Source of the DNA: DATJGR01 sp963812255
GTDB taxonomy: Bacteria; Pseudomonadota; Gammaproteobacteria; Pseudomonadales; Azotimanducaceae
Length of the DNA: 64,000 nt
Reading direction: 5' to 3'
Assembly (NCBI GenBank): GCA_963812255.1
Contig: CAWEUM010000005.1
Coordinates: 992,001-1,056,000 of the forward strand
Shown piece by piece: positions 35,117 through 43,537 of this stretch. Below the pieces are notes generated by a model. It was not told the DNA's origin. It ran no database searches and saw only the letters and a program-made list of their open reading frames with translations. Positions within the stretch are counted from its first letter, which is position 1. Every line of letters starts with the position of its first letter. The position numbers and the translations under genes are program-made.

Positions 35117-35145
35117 ATGTTGCAGCGCCTCAGTAAATCTGTCAA
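35117..35145 (-). promoter_or_regulatory. sigma70-type promoter before leader and MFS gene
   Basis: On the minus strand a perfect -35 box TTGACA (35145-35140) is followed, after a 17-base spacer, by CAACAT (35122-35117), which matches TATAAT at three positions. It lies directly behind the stop of the upstream LLM gene, so the leader and MFS gene probably have their own transcription start. Confidence 0.55.
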
Positions 35146-35162
35146 GACAAAACGGCGCACGC

Positions 35163-36008
35163 TCAGCCTCGATGTGCCAGTGATCCCAGTTCGGTGACCG
35201 TGTCGAGCACCTTCGACTCCACGTCCTGCGGCAGCATCGCGATCAGCCGATGCACCCCGATGTCGGCGAACCGATCGATGAGATCTGCGGTCAGCCGCCC
35301 ACGCGGCGTCACGCTGATCTCGAGTTCGCCGAGTTCCTCGTCACGGCCCCAGCGTGATTGCGCGGCACCCAAACGTTTGATGCATGTCTGCGCCGCCTCG
35401 ACGTCCATCGCGAATCCATACCAACCCTGGGCGACCCGCACCGCGCGTTCGATCGCGGCGTCGCTGGCGCCGCCGACGACGATCGGTGGCCCGCCCGCCT
35501 GCACCGGACGCGGCCGCGCCTGAATGCCGGCAAAACCGACGAAACGGCCGTCGAATGCCGGTTCATCGTCGCGCCACAACACCCGCATCGCAGCAACGAA
35601 CTCATCCGTTCGAGCGCCCCGTTCGGCAAACGGCACGCCGAGCGCACGAAACTCGGGCTCCAGGTAGCCGGCACCGATGCCGAGGATCAGGCGCCCCGAT
35701 GACAACACGTCGAGGCTCGCCATCTCTTTTGCCAACACCACCGGATTGCGTTGCGCAATCAGCACGATGCCAGTGCCAAGCTTCACGCGTTCGGTGACTG
35801 CCGCGAGATACGCGAGCACCGTCGAAGGATGCAGCATCGGAAACAGCGGCGGCGCCGGGGATGGCGCCGCCTGCGGATCGGGCAGCACGACGTGTTCGCC
35901 GGTCCACACCGATTCGAGGCCGACGTGCTCCGCGGCTTGTGCGACCTGCCGTGCCACGGCCGGATCCGCGCAGATGCCCGAGCCAATGCCGAATATGCCA
36001 ATCTTCAT
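35163..36008 (-). CDS. LLM-class F420-dependent-type oxidoreductase
   Basis: A 281-aa luciferase-like enzyme. Segments: MKIGIFGIGSGICADPAVAR, LESVWTGEHVVLPDPQ, RVKLGTGIVLIAQRNPVVLA, GRLILGIGAGYLEPEFRALG and PPIVVGGASDAAIERAVRVA. The TGEH-V-P pattern after strand 2 is typical of a probable F420-dependent LLM subfamily common in mycobacteria. ATG 36008 has a near-perfect GGAGGTGA site. The very long open frame that continues upstream to 37256 is the antisense of the Gfo/Idh/MocA gene and is not coding. It is divergent from that gene (90-base spacer). Confidence 0.9.
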   Translation of the reverse strand: MKIGIFGIGSGICADPAVARQVAQAAEHVGLESVWTGEHVVLPDPQAAPSPAPPLFPMLHPSTVLAYLAAVTERVKLGTGIVLIAQRNPVVLAKEMASLDVLSSGRLILGIGAGYLEPEFRALGVPFAERGARTDEFVAAMRVLWRDDEPAFDGRFVGFAGIQARPRPVQAGGPPIVVGGASDAAIERAVRVAQGWYGFAMDVEAAQTCIKRLGAAQSRWGRDEELGELEISVTPRGRLTADLIDRFADIGVHRLIAMLPQDVESKVLDTVTELGSLAHRG

Positions 36009-36098
36009 GGTCACCTCCGTTAACCGCCACATCGGGGTTTGAACTCCAGCCACAGTCTGGATAGTGTCCGCGCCCAACAGTCGACATAGAGTAACAGT

Positions 36099-37199
36099 AT
36101 GGCATTCGGCATTGGCTTGATCGGCTGCGGCTTCATCGGCCGTTTTCACGCGCGCAACATCCGCGACATCGCCCGCTCGGGGCGCAATGTCGGTCCGCTC
36201 GACATCGACTATCTCGCCGTCTGCGATCGCCATGCCGACCGCGCTCGCGCCTTCGCCGAAGTGGCCGGCTGCGAAATCGCCAGCACCGATCCCGCGGAAG
36301 TCATCCATTCGCCAAACATCGACGCCGTATACATCTGTACCGAAACCATCGAGCACGTGGAGCTGGTCATCGCCGCCGCGCGGGCCGGCAAGCACGTATT
36401 CTGCGAAAAGCCGCTCGCGACGAATCTGGCCGACGCGCGGCGCATGCATGCGGCGGTCGCCGACGCGGGCGTCACGCATCAGGTCGGGCTGGTGCTGCGT
36501 TTTTCGCCAGTGTTCCGCGTCATCGAAGATCTGATGCAGCAGGACAATCTCGGGCCCCTGCTCGCGATTCAGATGCGCGACGACCAGTTCTTCCCGGTGC
36601 GCGGCCATTATGCTTCGGGCTGGCGCGGCGACGTCACCCGAGCCGGCGGTGGCACGTTGATCGAACACTCCATTCACGATGTCGATCTGATTGCGCGGCT
36701 GGCCGGCGAGATCGACAGTGTCCGCTGCCGTACACGGTTCATTAGCGGCCATGTCGGCGTCGAAGACACGGCAATCGTCACATTCGAACACGGCGCCGGG
36801 CACAGCACGCAGCTCAGCTCGATCTGGCATTCGATGGACGACCGGCAATCGACGCGGCGCATCGAGATCTTCTTCGAAGGCGGTTACATCACGACCGACC
36901 ACGACTATTTCGGCTCGGTCATCTACCAGGGACGCAACGGCAACGCCGTGACTTTGTCCGCCGACGACGTGCTGGCACGCTACATGAGCCTCGAGGGCCT
37001 GGACCCCATCGACTACGATCTGCGCAGCCTCGGCGGCCTCTGCGATCGCGCTTTCATCGAAGCGGCCATCGCAAAACGCGCCGCGCGGCCGAGCTTTGGC
37101 GACGCCCTTCGGGCGCACGAAATCGTCGAGGCGTGCTACCGCAGCGCGGCTGAACGGCGCGACGTCTCGATCGCCGAAGTTCAGCAAGACGGCCAGTGA
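36099..37199 (+). CDS. Gfo/Idh/MocA-family oxidoreductase
   Basis: A 366-aa NAD(P)-dependent oxidoreductase. The N-terminal Rossmann fold shows IGLIGCGFIGRFHARNIRDI, and the family's EKP motif is present as HVFCEKPLATNLADARRM near residue 103. The C-terminal substrate domain has GGTLIEHSIHDVDLIARLAG with the expected His and Asp residues. Such enzymes act on sugars, inositols or related polyols. A -10-like TAGAGT at 36087-36092 lies so close to the ATG that the mRNA may be leaderless. Substrate unknown. Confidence 0.9.
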   Translation: MAFGIGLIGCGFIGRFHARNIRDIARSGRNVGPLDIDYLAVCDRHADRARAFAEVAGCEIASTDPAEVIHSPNIDAVYICTETIEHVELVIAAARAGKHVFCEKPLATNLADARRMHAAVADAGVTHQVGLVLRFSPVFRVIEDLMQQDNLGPLLAIQMRDDQFFPVRGHYASGWRGDVTRAGGGTLIEHSIHDVDLIARLAGEIDSVRCRTRFISGHVGVEDTAIVTFEHGAGHSTQLSSIWHSMDDRQSTRRIEIFFEGGYITTDHDYFGSVIYQGRNGNAVTLSADDVLARYMSLEGLDPIDYDLRSLGGLCDRAFIEAAIAKRAARPSFGDALRAHEIVEACYRSAAERRDVSIAEVQQDGQ

Positions 37200-37294
37200 C
37201 CCGTTAGCCGAATCGGCACGCTGGACGAGACGGGGCTGGATCCGTAACCTCACCAATTCACCCGAATTAATTCAACCCAGCATAGCGATTACAC

Positions 37295-38476
37295 ATGAAC
37301 TCACGCTCGCCGCTGCGCAGCGGCATTTTTCTCGCGCCGTTTCATCCGTTGAACGAAGACCCGACATTGGCGATCCGTCGTGATATTGAACTCGTCGAGT
37401 GGCTCGACGAACTCGGTTTCGAGGAGGCCTGGATCGGTGAACATCACTCGGCCGGATTCGAGATCATCTCGTCGCCTGAGCTGTTCATCGCCGCCGCGGC
37501 AGAACGCACCCAGCGCATCAAGCTGGGCACCGGCGTCGTATCGCTGCCGTATCACAACCCGCTGACTGCCGCGAACCGGATCATCCAACTCGACCATCAG
37601 ACGCGGGGCCGCGTGATGTTCGGCGTCGGTCCGGGACTGCTCCCGTCGGACGCGATGATGATGGGCATTCCGGTCGATGCGCAGCGCGAACGCATGGTCG
37701 AGTCGATCGAAGTCATCCTGCGTCTGTTCCGAGGCGAGACCGTCACCGCCGAGACCGACTGGTTCAAACTCACCAACGCTCGCATGCAGCTGCTGCCCTA
37801 CACCAAACCGTATCCCGAAATCGCCGTCGCAAGTTCGGTGACTCCGTCCGGCGGGCGCCTGGCCGGCCGGCACGGCTTCGGCATGCTGTGCGTCGCGGCG
37901 ACCAACCCGCTCGGCTACGACGCACTCGGCATCAACTGGGAGGTTGCTCAGAAAACGGCCGCGGAGACCGGCACTACGATGGATCCGGGCAAGCTGCGGC
38001 TCGTCGGCCCGATGCACATCGCCGAGACGCGTGAGGAGGCGCGCAAGCAGGTGCAGTTCGGTTTCAAAGAGTGGAGCGGCTATTTCAACCTGATCAACCG
38101 TATGGGTGCACAGGACCTGCAGGGGCAGGATCCGATCGACGCAATGATCGAACGCGGTGCCGGCATCATCGGCACGCCAGATGATGCGATTGCGCAGATC
38201 GAACGCCTCGAACAGAAGATCCCGCACTTCGGAACCTATCTGATGCTGGCGCACAACTGGGCGAACTTCGAAGACACCAAGCGCTCGTATGCGCTGTTCG
38301 CGCGGCACGTGAAGCCGCACTTCAATCGCGCCAATACCGCGCGCGCCGAGTCGCTGCAATGGGCCGCCGATCACTCCGACGAATTCATGGGGGCCGCGAT
38401 GGGGGCGGCGGCGAAAACCATCGAGAAATATCAGCGCGAAGAAGCGGAGAAATCCCAGGCCAAGAAAGTCGGCTAA
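37295..38476 (+). CDS. LLM flavin-dependent monooxygenase (limonene/luciferase type)
   Basis: A 393-aa luciferase-like monooxygenase, longer than the F420-type paralogues nearby. It carries EEAWIGEHHSAGFEIISSPE, in which the EHH pair is a feature of FMN-dependent bacterial luciferase-type enzymes, then RIKLGTGVVSLPYHNPLTAA and RVMFGVGPGLLPSDAMMMGI. It resembles enzymes annotated as limonene 1,2-monooxygenase. It therefore probably uses reduced FMN from a separate reductase rather than F420. It ends with a charged helical tail rich in Glu, Lys and Ala. Start ATG 37295. Confidence 0.85.
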   Translation: MNSRSPLRSGIFLAPFHPLNEDPTLAIRRDIELVEWLDELGFEEAWIGEHHSAGFEIISSPELFIAAAAERTQRIKLGTGVVSLPYHNPLTAANRIIQLDHQTRGRVMFGVGPGLLPSDAMMMGIPVDAQRERMVESIEVILRLFRGETVTAETDWFKLTNARMQLLPYTKPYPEIAVASSVTPSGGRLAGRHGFGMLCVAATNPLGYDALGINWEVAQKTAAETGTTMDPGKLRLVGPMHIAETREEARKQVQFGFKEWSGYFNLINRMGAQDLQGQDPIDAMIERGAGIIGTPDDAIAQIERLEQKIPHFGTYLMLAHNWANFEDTKRSYALFARHVKPHFNRANTARAESLQWAADHSDEFMGAAMGAAAKTIEKYQREEAEKSQAKKVG

Positions 38477-38496
38477 CGTGCCTGGGCGGCGGCTGG

Positions 38497-40065
38497 CTAT
38501 TGGCTTGTGCGCAGTTGTTCGATCCAGCGCCGCTGAAAAAAATCCAGTTGTGGCGCGCGGAAGTGCGCGACCGCTTCGGGCTTGTCTCGAACCAGCAATA
38601 GTTCGTCGGTGGCGGCCGCGTACTGCGGCCAGCGCGGCCGGCCCGTGCCGTTGGGATCTCCAGTCGTCGCAAAGTCGATCCAGAAACGATTCATGAGCGT
38701 CGCAGTCGCGGCGTCCGCCTGCGTCGTCAGCATTCCGACGATCGCTGGCAGTACATCGAATGTGTCGAATACGTACGGAATCTCCGAGCCATGCGCGGCG
38801 CCGGGTACCTTGCCGCGTCGACGCTCGAGCACGTAGTCGAAGTGATAGAGATACGCCGGCACGCCGTGCTCGGCGAATGACCGCGCGACGTATCGGGCGC
38901 CGGCCACGAACGTCGCATCACCGAACGCCTGATCGGCAAGCTCGCTGTCATTGTCTACGACGCCAGCATACAGACGCTGCAACGCACCCCGATCCACGCC
39001 GAGCGTGTCTATGAGCCGGTTCGCGTCGGTACCCAATGCCCGCAACACGCTCGCCTCGTAGCTGTTCGCACCGATTATCAGCGGCACTTTGGCGAATTCG
39101 CCGCGATCGAGCAGCGTGCCGGGATCGTCCGGGACCCAGTCACCATCGATCACCGGTCCAACGCCACCCAGACCAGCGGACAGTTGCCCGTCGCCGAGCA
39201 CCTGTTTCGTCGTGAGCGCACGCAATGCAGACGCATCAGCGCCGGGCGCGACACCGACCGTCTTCGCCCACGCGGTGCCCTGGTCAGTGAGCGATTCGCG
39301 CCGGCCGCGCGCACCTTCCAGACGTCGATCGATCTGATGCCCGCCGCCGCTCTCAATGATCGCTTTGGCGAACAGGCCTTTTGCGCGCGGCGACGTCAGT
39401 AGATGCAGCACGCTCGCGCCACCGGCGGACTCACCGAATACCGTGACGTTGTGTCGATCTCCGCCGAATGCCGCAATGTTCGCCTTCACCCACGCAAGTG
39501 CCGCGGCCTGATCCATCAAGCCGTAATTGCCACGTGCGTCGTCCGGATTTGCCGCAACGAGCGCCGGATGTGCGAAGAAACCGAATCGGCCCAGGCGATA
39601 ATTCAATGTCACCAGTACTACGCCGCGTTGCGCGAAACGCGCGCCGTCGTACACGGGCAATGATCCGGAACCGACCCGAAACGCGCCACCGTGTATCCAC
39701 ACCATCACCGGGCGCGCGCCGGTGAGCCCGTTGGTCCAGACGTTCAGGAACAGGCAATTTTCGTTCGTGGGTCGTACATCGTCGCGGCGGCGCGCGGGTT
39801 GTGGGCACGACGCACCGTAATGTGTCGCGGTGCGCAGCTGGGTCCACGGCTGCACCGGCTGCGGCGGGCGCCAACGCAGCGCGCCGATCGGCGGCGCCGC
39901 ATAAGGAATGCCTCTGAACAACAGCACGCCGCCGCTCGCATCGCCGCTGACGGGTCCGGACAAAGTGGCCACGGTCTGCACAGACGCGCCGGCGCCAAAC
40001 GACACAGCCAATGCAATGATAGGAATCAGGACGGCGATGAACGCACGGTCTATCTGCCAATGCAT
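38497..40065 (-). CDS. secreted type-B carboxylesterase
   Basis: A 522-aa carboxylesterase/para-nitrobenzyl esterase-type hydrolase. Residues 1-28 form a signal peptide (basic start, then AVLIPIIALAVSFGAGAS). FRGIPYAAPPIGALRWRPP, WIHGGAFRVGSGS (oxyanion hole), the nucleophile FGESAGGASVLHLL (Ser near residue 200) and a late AAHGSEIPYVFDT with the catalytic His are all seen. It would cleave esters in the periplasm or outside the cell. ATG 40065 is chosen to give the signal peptide; the longer frame to 40293 overlaps the desaturase gene and is unlike coding sequence of this family. Confidence 0.9.
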   Translation of the reverse strand: MHWQIDRAFIAVLIPIIALAVSFGAGASVQTVATLSGPVSGDASGGVLLFRGIPYAAPPIGALRWRPPQPVQPWTQLRTATHYGASCPQPARRRDDVRPTNENCLFLNVWTNGLTGARPVMVWIHGGAFRVGSGSLPVYDGARFAQRGVVLVTLNYRLGRFGFFAHPALVAANPDDARGNYGLMDQAAALAWVKANIAAFGGDRHNVTVFGESAGGASVLHLLTSPRAKGLFAKAIIESGGGHQIDRRLEGARGRRESLTDQGTAWAKTVGVAPGADASALRALTTKQVLGDGQLSAGLGGVGPVIDGDWVPDDPGTLLDRGEFAKVPLIIGANSYEASVLRALGTDANRLIDTLGVDRGALQRLYAGVVDNDSELADQAFGDATFVAGARYVARSFAEHGVPAYLYHFDYVLERRRGKVPGAAHGSEIPYVFDTFDVLPAIVGMLTTQADAATATLMNRFWIDFATTGDPNGTGRPRWPQYAAATDELLLVRDKPEAVAHFRAPQLDFFQRRWIEQLRTSQ

Positions 40066-40088
40066 CGCTGCGTGTTTCGCTGCTCGTG

Positions 40089-41045
40089 TCAGGCGGTGGC
40101 AGGTTCCGGCTTCGAGATTGCGTGCCGCAGCATCGCGATGTAGTTGGGCTTCACTTCCATGCGCGGCCCGAACCCCTTGGAGATCAACAGCGTGTGCGCC
40201 GCCGGCAGCCGATAGCACGGACACGATACGAGCAGGTGGTGTTCGAGGTGATAGTTGACGAAATACGGCGCAATGAACGCGCGCTCGAGCCATCCGGCAT
40301 GCGTTGTACGGGTGTTCCTCAAGCGATCATCGTTGTCAGGCACCGCGCCGTGCTCACCGATGTTGCGCACGCGCGCAATGAACATGTGCCACGTCAGTTC
40401 CGGAACCACCCACAACAACCCGTATAGATACGCATGTCCCAACCACACGAAGCCGCCCAGAAACGCTGCATTGATCAGCACGTTGGGTGCGAATCGCCGC
40501 GCGCCATTGATGATTCGCTGTCGGATACCGGCGTCGGACGGGCGGAACGCAGCGCAGATCGCGGCACCTTTCTGCTTGGCGCCCGTTTGACCGCTCAAAT
40601 CGCGCAGCGCCTTACGGAGGAAGCTCGATCGCGTAATCGGAAACGGCGCCGACAGCGGCAGATCCGGATCGTTGGACTGTTGAGTGAAACGGTGATGATT
40701 CAGATGATAGATTCGATACGGTACGATCGAAGCACCGAGCAACGGTCGATTCAACAACCACTCGCATACCCAGTCGTTCACACGATGATTCTTGTACAAC
40801 AGATGATGCGCGCCATCATGACCGATGACGCCGAGGCCGAGCTGGCGCGCGCCGATGATGAACATGCCAGGCACGATTACCCACGCATGCGGCCACGCGA
40901 CCGCAACCGCCCAGGTTCCAAAAATCACGCCCCAGCAATGCACGATCATCCAGGTCGAGCGCCATGGCGACATGCGACGCAGCGCCGTGATCTCGTCGCG
41001 TGTGAAGAAATCCGTAGGTTTTTCGCGTATCACCATGTGCCACAT
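40089..41045 (-). CDS. fatty acid desaturase-like membrane protein
   Basis: A 318-aa integral-membrane di-iron desaturase/hydroxylase. The three histidine boxes are intact: HDGAHHLLY (about residue 76), HLNHHRFTQQ (about 114) and YHLEHHLLV (about 271). Four to six hydrophobic segments lie between them. Members introduce double bonds into acyl chains or hydroxylate carotenoids and alkyl groups. It lies 23 bases upstream of the esterase on the same strand. ATG 41045 is the first start and ATG 41036 is an alternative; neither has a strong ribosome-binding site. Confidence 0.88.
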   Translation of the reverse strand: MWHMVIREKPTDFFTRDEITALRRMSPWRSTWMIVHCWGVIFGTWAVAVAWPHAWVIVPGMFIIGARQLGLGVIGHDGAHHLLYKNHRVNDWVCEWLLNRPLLGASIVPYRIYHLNHHRFTQQSNDPDLPLSAPFPITRSSFLRKALRDLSGQTGAKQKGAAICAAFRPSDAGIRQRIINGARRFAPNVLINAAFLGGFVWLGHAYLYGLLWVVPELTWHMFIARVRNIGEHGAVPDNDDRLRNTRTTHAGWLERAFIAPYFVNYHLEHHLLVSCPCYRLPAAHTLLISKGFGPRMEVKPNYIAMLRHAISKPEPATA

Positions 41046-41083
41046 TGTAGCGCGGGCGCGCGCCCGGTTGGACAGTGCCCACC

Positions 41084-41614
41084 ATGACGAACACCGGCCG
41101 CGTGATCGTTGTGTCCGGCGTTCCCGGCGCCGGTAAGAGCAGCGTCGCGAAGCTGGTGGCGCAGCGCTTCGAACTCGGTGCGCACATCGAAGCCGACACG
41201 TTGCAGCGGATGATCGTTTCCGGCGCTAGCTGGCCCGATCCACAGCTCACGCCGGAGTCGGAGCGCCAGCTTCGACTGCGCGTGATGAACGGCTGCAGGC
41301 TGGCCGATTCGTTCGCGAAGGCCGGATTCTGCGCCGTGCTCGACGACATCTTCATCGGTGATCGCATCGAGCACCTGCTCGCCGACCTCGCCACGCGACC
41401 GTTCTATTTCGTCATGCTGAATCCGTCGCTCGAATCGCTGCGAAGTCGCAACGCCTCACGCATTGGACGCGACGCGTTTTACCAGGCCCGGTCTCTTTAT
41501 CCGGTCCTGCAGCAAACCCGGCCCATCGGCTTGTGGCTCGACACCACCGCGCTTGACCCACCGCAGACGGTCGATCAGATCTTCGCATTGCTCGAGCGCG
41601 CCGCAATCGAATAG
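41084..41614 (+). CDS. P-loop kinase-like protein
   Basis: A protein of about 176 aa with Walker A VSGVPGAGKSSVAK near the N-terminus, an acidic ADTLQRM segment and a hydrophobic strand ending in LDDIFIGD (Walker B-like). The fold and length fit the AAA_33/chloramphenicol phosphotransferase-like or shikimate/gluconate kinase-type NTPases. The acceptor substrate cannot be named. ATG 41084 is preferred over the in-frame GTG 41075. It is divergent from the desaturase gene with only about 40 bases between. Confidence 0.8.
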   Translation: MTNTGRVIVVSGVPGAGKSSVAKLVAQRFELGAHIEADTLQRMIVSGASWPDPQLTPESERQLRLRVMNGCRLADSFAKAGFCAVLDDIFIGDRIEHLLADLATRPFYFVMLNPSLESLRSRNASRIGRDAFYQARSLYPVLQQTRPIGLWLDTTALDPPQTVDQIFALLERAAIE

Positions 41615-41637
41615 CAACGCGTTCAGCAGGCAACTGC

Positions 41638-42660
41638 CTATTCGGGTACCGCCCACGGTCGATGGTTGTCAACCCTGCGCGTTTGCGCAGCCGTCTGCGG
41701 TCCCAGCATGTCGTGCGGGAAGCCGGGTTCGATCGCACTCGCTTCGTCGAGCTGCGCTTTGTGTTCGGCGGACAACGAAAACTCGAGGCAGCCCAGGTTC
41801 TCGGTGAGTTGATCCATAGTGCGTGCGCCGACCAACGGCACGATGACAGCGGGACCCTGCCGCACCCAATTGATCGCAACCTGGGACGGTGTCACGCCCA
41901 GCTCATCGGCTACAGCCACCACCTGCGCGGCGATGCCCAGCGAGCGCTCGGATACCGCACCGCGCATCTTCGCGCGACCGGCGGCGTCCGCGTCGCGATT
42001 GTACTTTCCCGTCAGTACGCCAGAACCGACGATGCCCCACGGAGTCACACCGAGATCGAATGTGCGCGCCATCGGCAGCAATTCGCGCTCGACGCTCCGG
42101 TCGATCAGACTGTAGCGAATCTGCAGACCAATGAAGCGGCTCCAGCCGCGCAACTCGGCGAGCGTGTTGGCTTGCGAAACAACCCATGCCGGCGTATCCG
42201 ATACACCGACATACAGCACCTTGCCCTGCCGCACGAGATCATCGAGCCCGCGCATCACCTCATCGATCGGCGTCAGATAATCCCGCGCGTGCACCCAATA
42301 CAGATCGATGTAGTCGGTCTTCAGTCGCGCCAGACTCGCGTGCACCGAATCCATCATGTTCTTGCGCGAATTGCCTGCGGCGTTGACGTCGCGCCCGCGC
42401 ATCGGTCCGGTGTATTTGGTCGCCAGCACCAGCCGCGGACGATCCTTGCCGATGAATTCGCCCAGATACTGCTCGCTGACACCCGCCGCATAGACGTTCG
42501 CGGTATCGATAAAATTCCCTCCCGCTTCACGAAACCCGTCGTAGACGCGGCGACTTTCAGATTTGTCGACGCCGAATCCGGTTTCCGGACCGAACGTCAT
42601 CGCGCCAAGCGCGAGCTCGGATACGCGCAGACCACTGTTACCGAGCAGTTTGTATTGCAT
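41638..42660 (-). CDS. aldo/keto reductase
   Basis: A 340-aa AKR with a TIM-barrel fold, reducing aldehydes or ketones with NADPH. The catalytic tetrad is visible: Asp in FIDTANVYAAG, Tyr in the same segment, Lys in VLATKYTGPM and His in LYWVHARDYLTP. The C-terminal cofactor region contains VPLVGARTMDQLTENL. It resembles the YajO/Tas-like branch. Its first 23 bases overlap the end of the hydratase gene upstream, so the two are co-transcribed. Confidence 0.92.
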   Translation of the reverse strand: MQYKLLGNSGLRVSELALGAMTFGPETGFGVDKSESRRVYDGFREAGGNFIDTANVYAAGVSEQYLGEFIGKDRPRLVLATKYTGPMRGRDVNAAGNSRKNMMDSVHASLARLKTDYIDLYWVHARDYLTPIDEVMRGLDDLVRQGKVLYVGVSDTPAWVVSQANTLAELRGWSRFIGLQIRYSLIDRSVERELLPMARTFDLGVTPWGIVGSGVLTGKYNRDADAAGRAKMRGAVSERSLGIAAQVVAVADELGVTPSQVAINWVRQGPAVIVPLVGARTMDQLTENLGCLEFSLSAEHKAQLDEASAIEPGFPHDMLGPQTAAQTRRVDNHRPWAVPE

Positions 42661-43510
42661 GTTTGTCTCCGATCGTGAATGTCAGTTCTCCCAGCGGCCC
42701 GAAGTGGGCAACGTAGTGACCCGCTTCGGCGTCCACGACGTGCCCCAGGGCGCCCGTTATCAGGATCATGCCCGGCTCGAGCCGATAGCCGAGCGAGTGG
42801 ATCCTCGTCACCATCCAGCCGTAGATATCATATGGATCGCCTGACGCATCGCTGGCGAACGACGTGAACAGCTGCGTGCCGTCGCGGTCGAGCGAAACCG
42901 GATAAGTGCGCACGTCGGCGTCTATCATCGCCGTCGGCCCGGTGATGAAGCGGTACGCCGCAACATTCGTCGCAATGAGATCCGCCAGGGTAACCTTCTT
43001 CATGTCGGCGTAGGCAAGCCGCGGCAGTTCGATCACGGGCAGCATGGCGGCCGGTTGGTCGTCGATGCCGACCAGAAAACCGATTTCGACCTCGATCGCG
43101 AGCCCAGTCACCCGCTCGAGCGTCGCCTTCGAGGCCACTCGGCCCGGCTCAGGCAATACGCCGAGCACCGGCTGACTGACGCCGAATTGTCGTTGCGCCG
43201 CGGTACTCGTCAGGCCGGCTTTGTAGCCGACTATCTGCATCCCGTACACGCCATCGACCACCGACGCCTGAATTTCATAGGCCGTCGCGGCATCGGTAGC
43301 GGCCGGGATATCGGGAAACGTACGCTGCAGCATCACCGCATTCGCCACTGCATCGACGAGTGGCTCAGTCAGCGCGTTCGCGGCTGCGTCGTCCGGCCCT
43401 TCGACAGACGCCTCCGCACCCATAAGGGGCGACGCGAGCGCGACGGACACCCACAGCGCTGCCCACCACGCGAACACGTTGACGGATCGCTTAGAGATCG
43501 TGCGATTCAA
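42638..43510 (-). CDS. FAH/MhpD-type hydratase with N-terminal signal peptide
   Basis: A 290-aa protein. Residues from about 55 on match the 2-keto-4-pentenoate hydratase/4-oxalocrotonate decarboxylase family: YKAGLTSTAAQRQFGVSQP, VEIGFLVGIDD with metal-binding Glu residues, and GALGHVVDAEAGHYVAHFG. These are normally cytoplasmic enzymes of aromatic or steroid ring meta-cleavage. Here the N-terminus has a basic start and a hydrophobic core (VFAWWAALWVSVALASPLMG), a good signal peptide. The furthest start is TTG 43510 with GAGGAG right before it; GTG 43477 would remove the basic part. It overlaps the aldo/keto reductase gene. Confidence 0.82.
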   Translation of the reverse strand: MNRTISKRSVNVFAWWAALWVSVALASPLMGAEASVEGPDDAAANALTEPLVDAVANAVMLQRTFPDIPAATDAATAYEIQASVVDGVYGMQIVGYKAGLTSTAAQRQFGVSQPVLGVLPEPGRVASKATLERVTGLAIEVEIGFLVGIDDQPAAMLPVIELPRLAYADMKKVTLADLIATNVAAYRFITGPTAMIDADVRTYPVSLDRDGTQLFTSFASDASGDPYDIYGWMVTRIHSLGYRLEPGMILITGALGHVVDAEAGHYVAHFGPLGELTFTIGDKHAIQTAR

Positions 43511-43537
43511 CTCCTCGCAGCGCCCTCTGGTTCCGTA

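Noticed and set aside
36009..37256. N-terminal extension of the LLM gene at 35163 that would give a 697-aa fusion
   Set aside because: The extension is the exact antisense of the Gfo/Idh/MocA gene, and a strong GGAGGTGA site marks ATG 36008.
40066..40293. 76-residue N-terminal extension of the esterase
   Set aside because: It overlaps the desaturase gene and would bury the obvious signal peptide.
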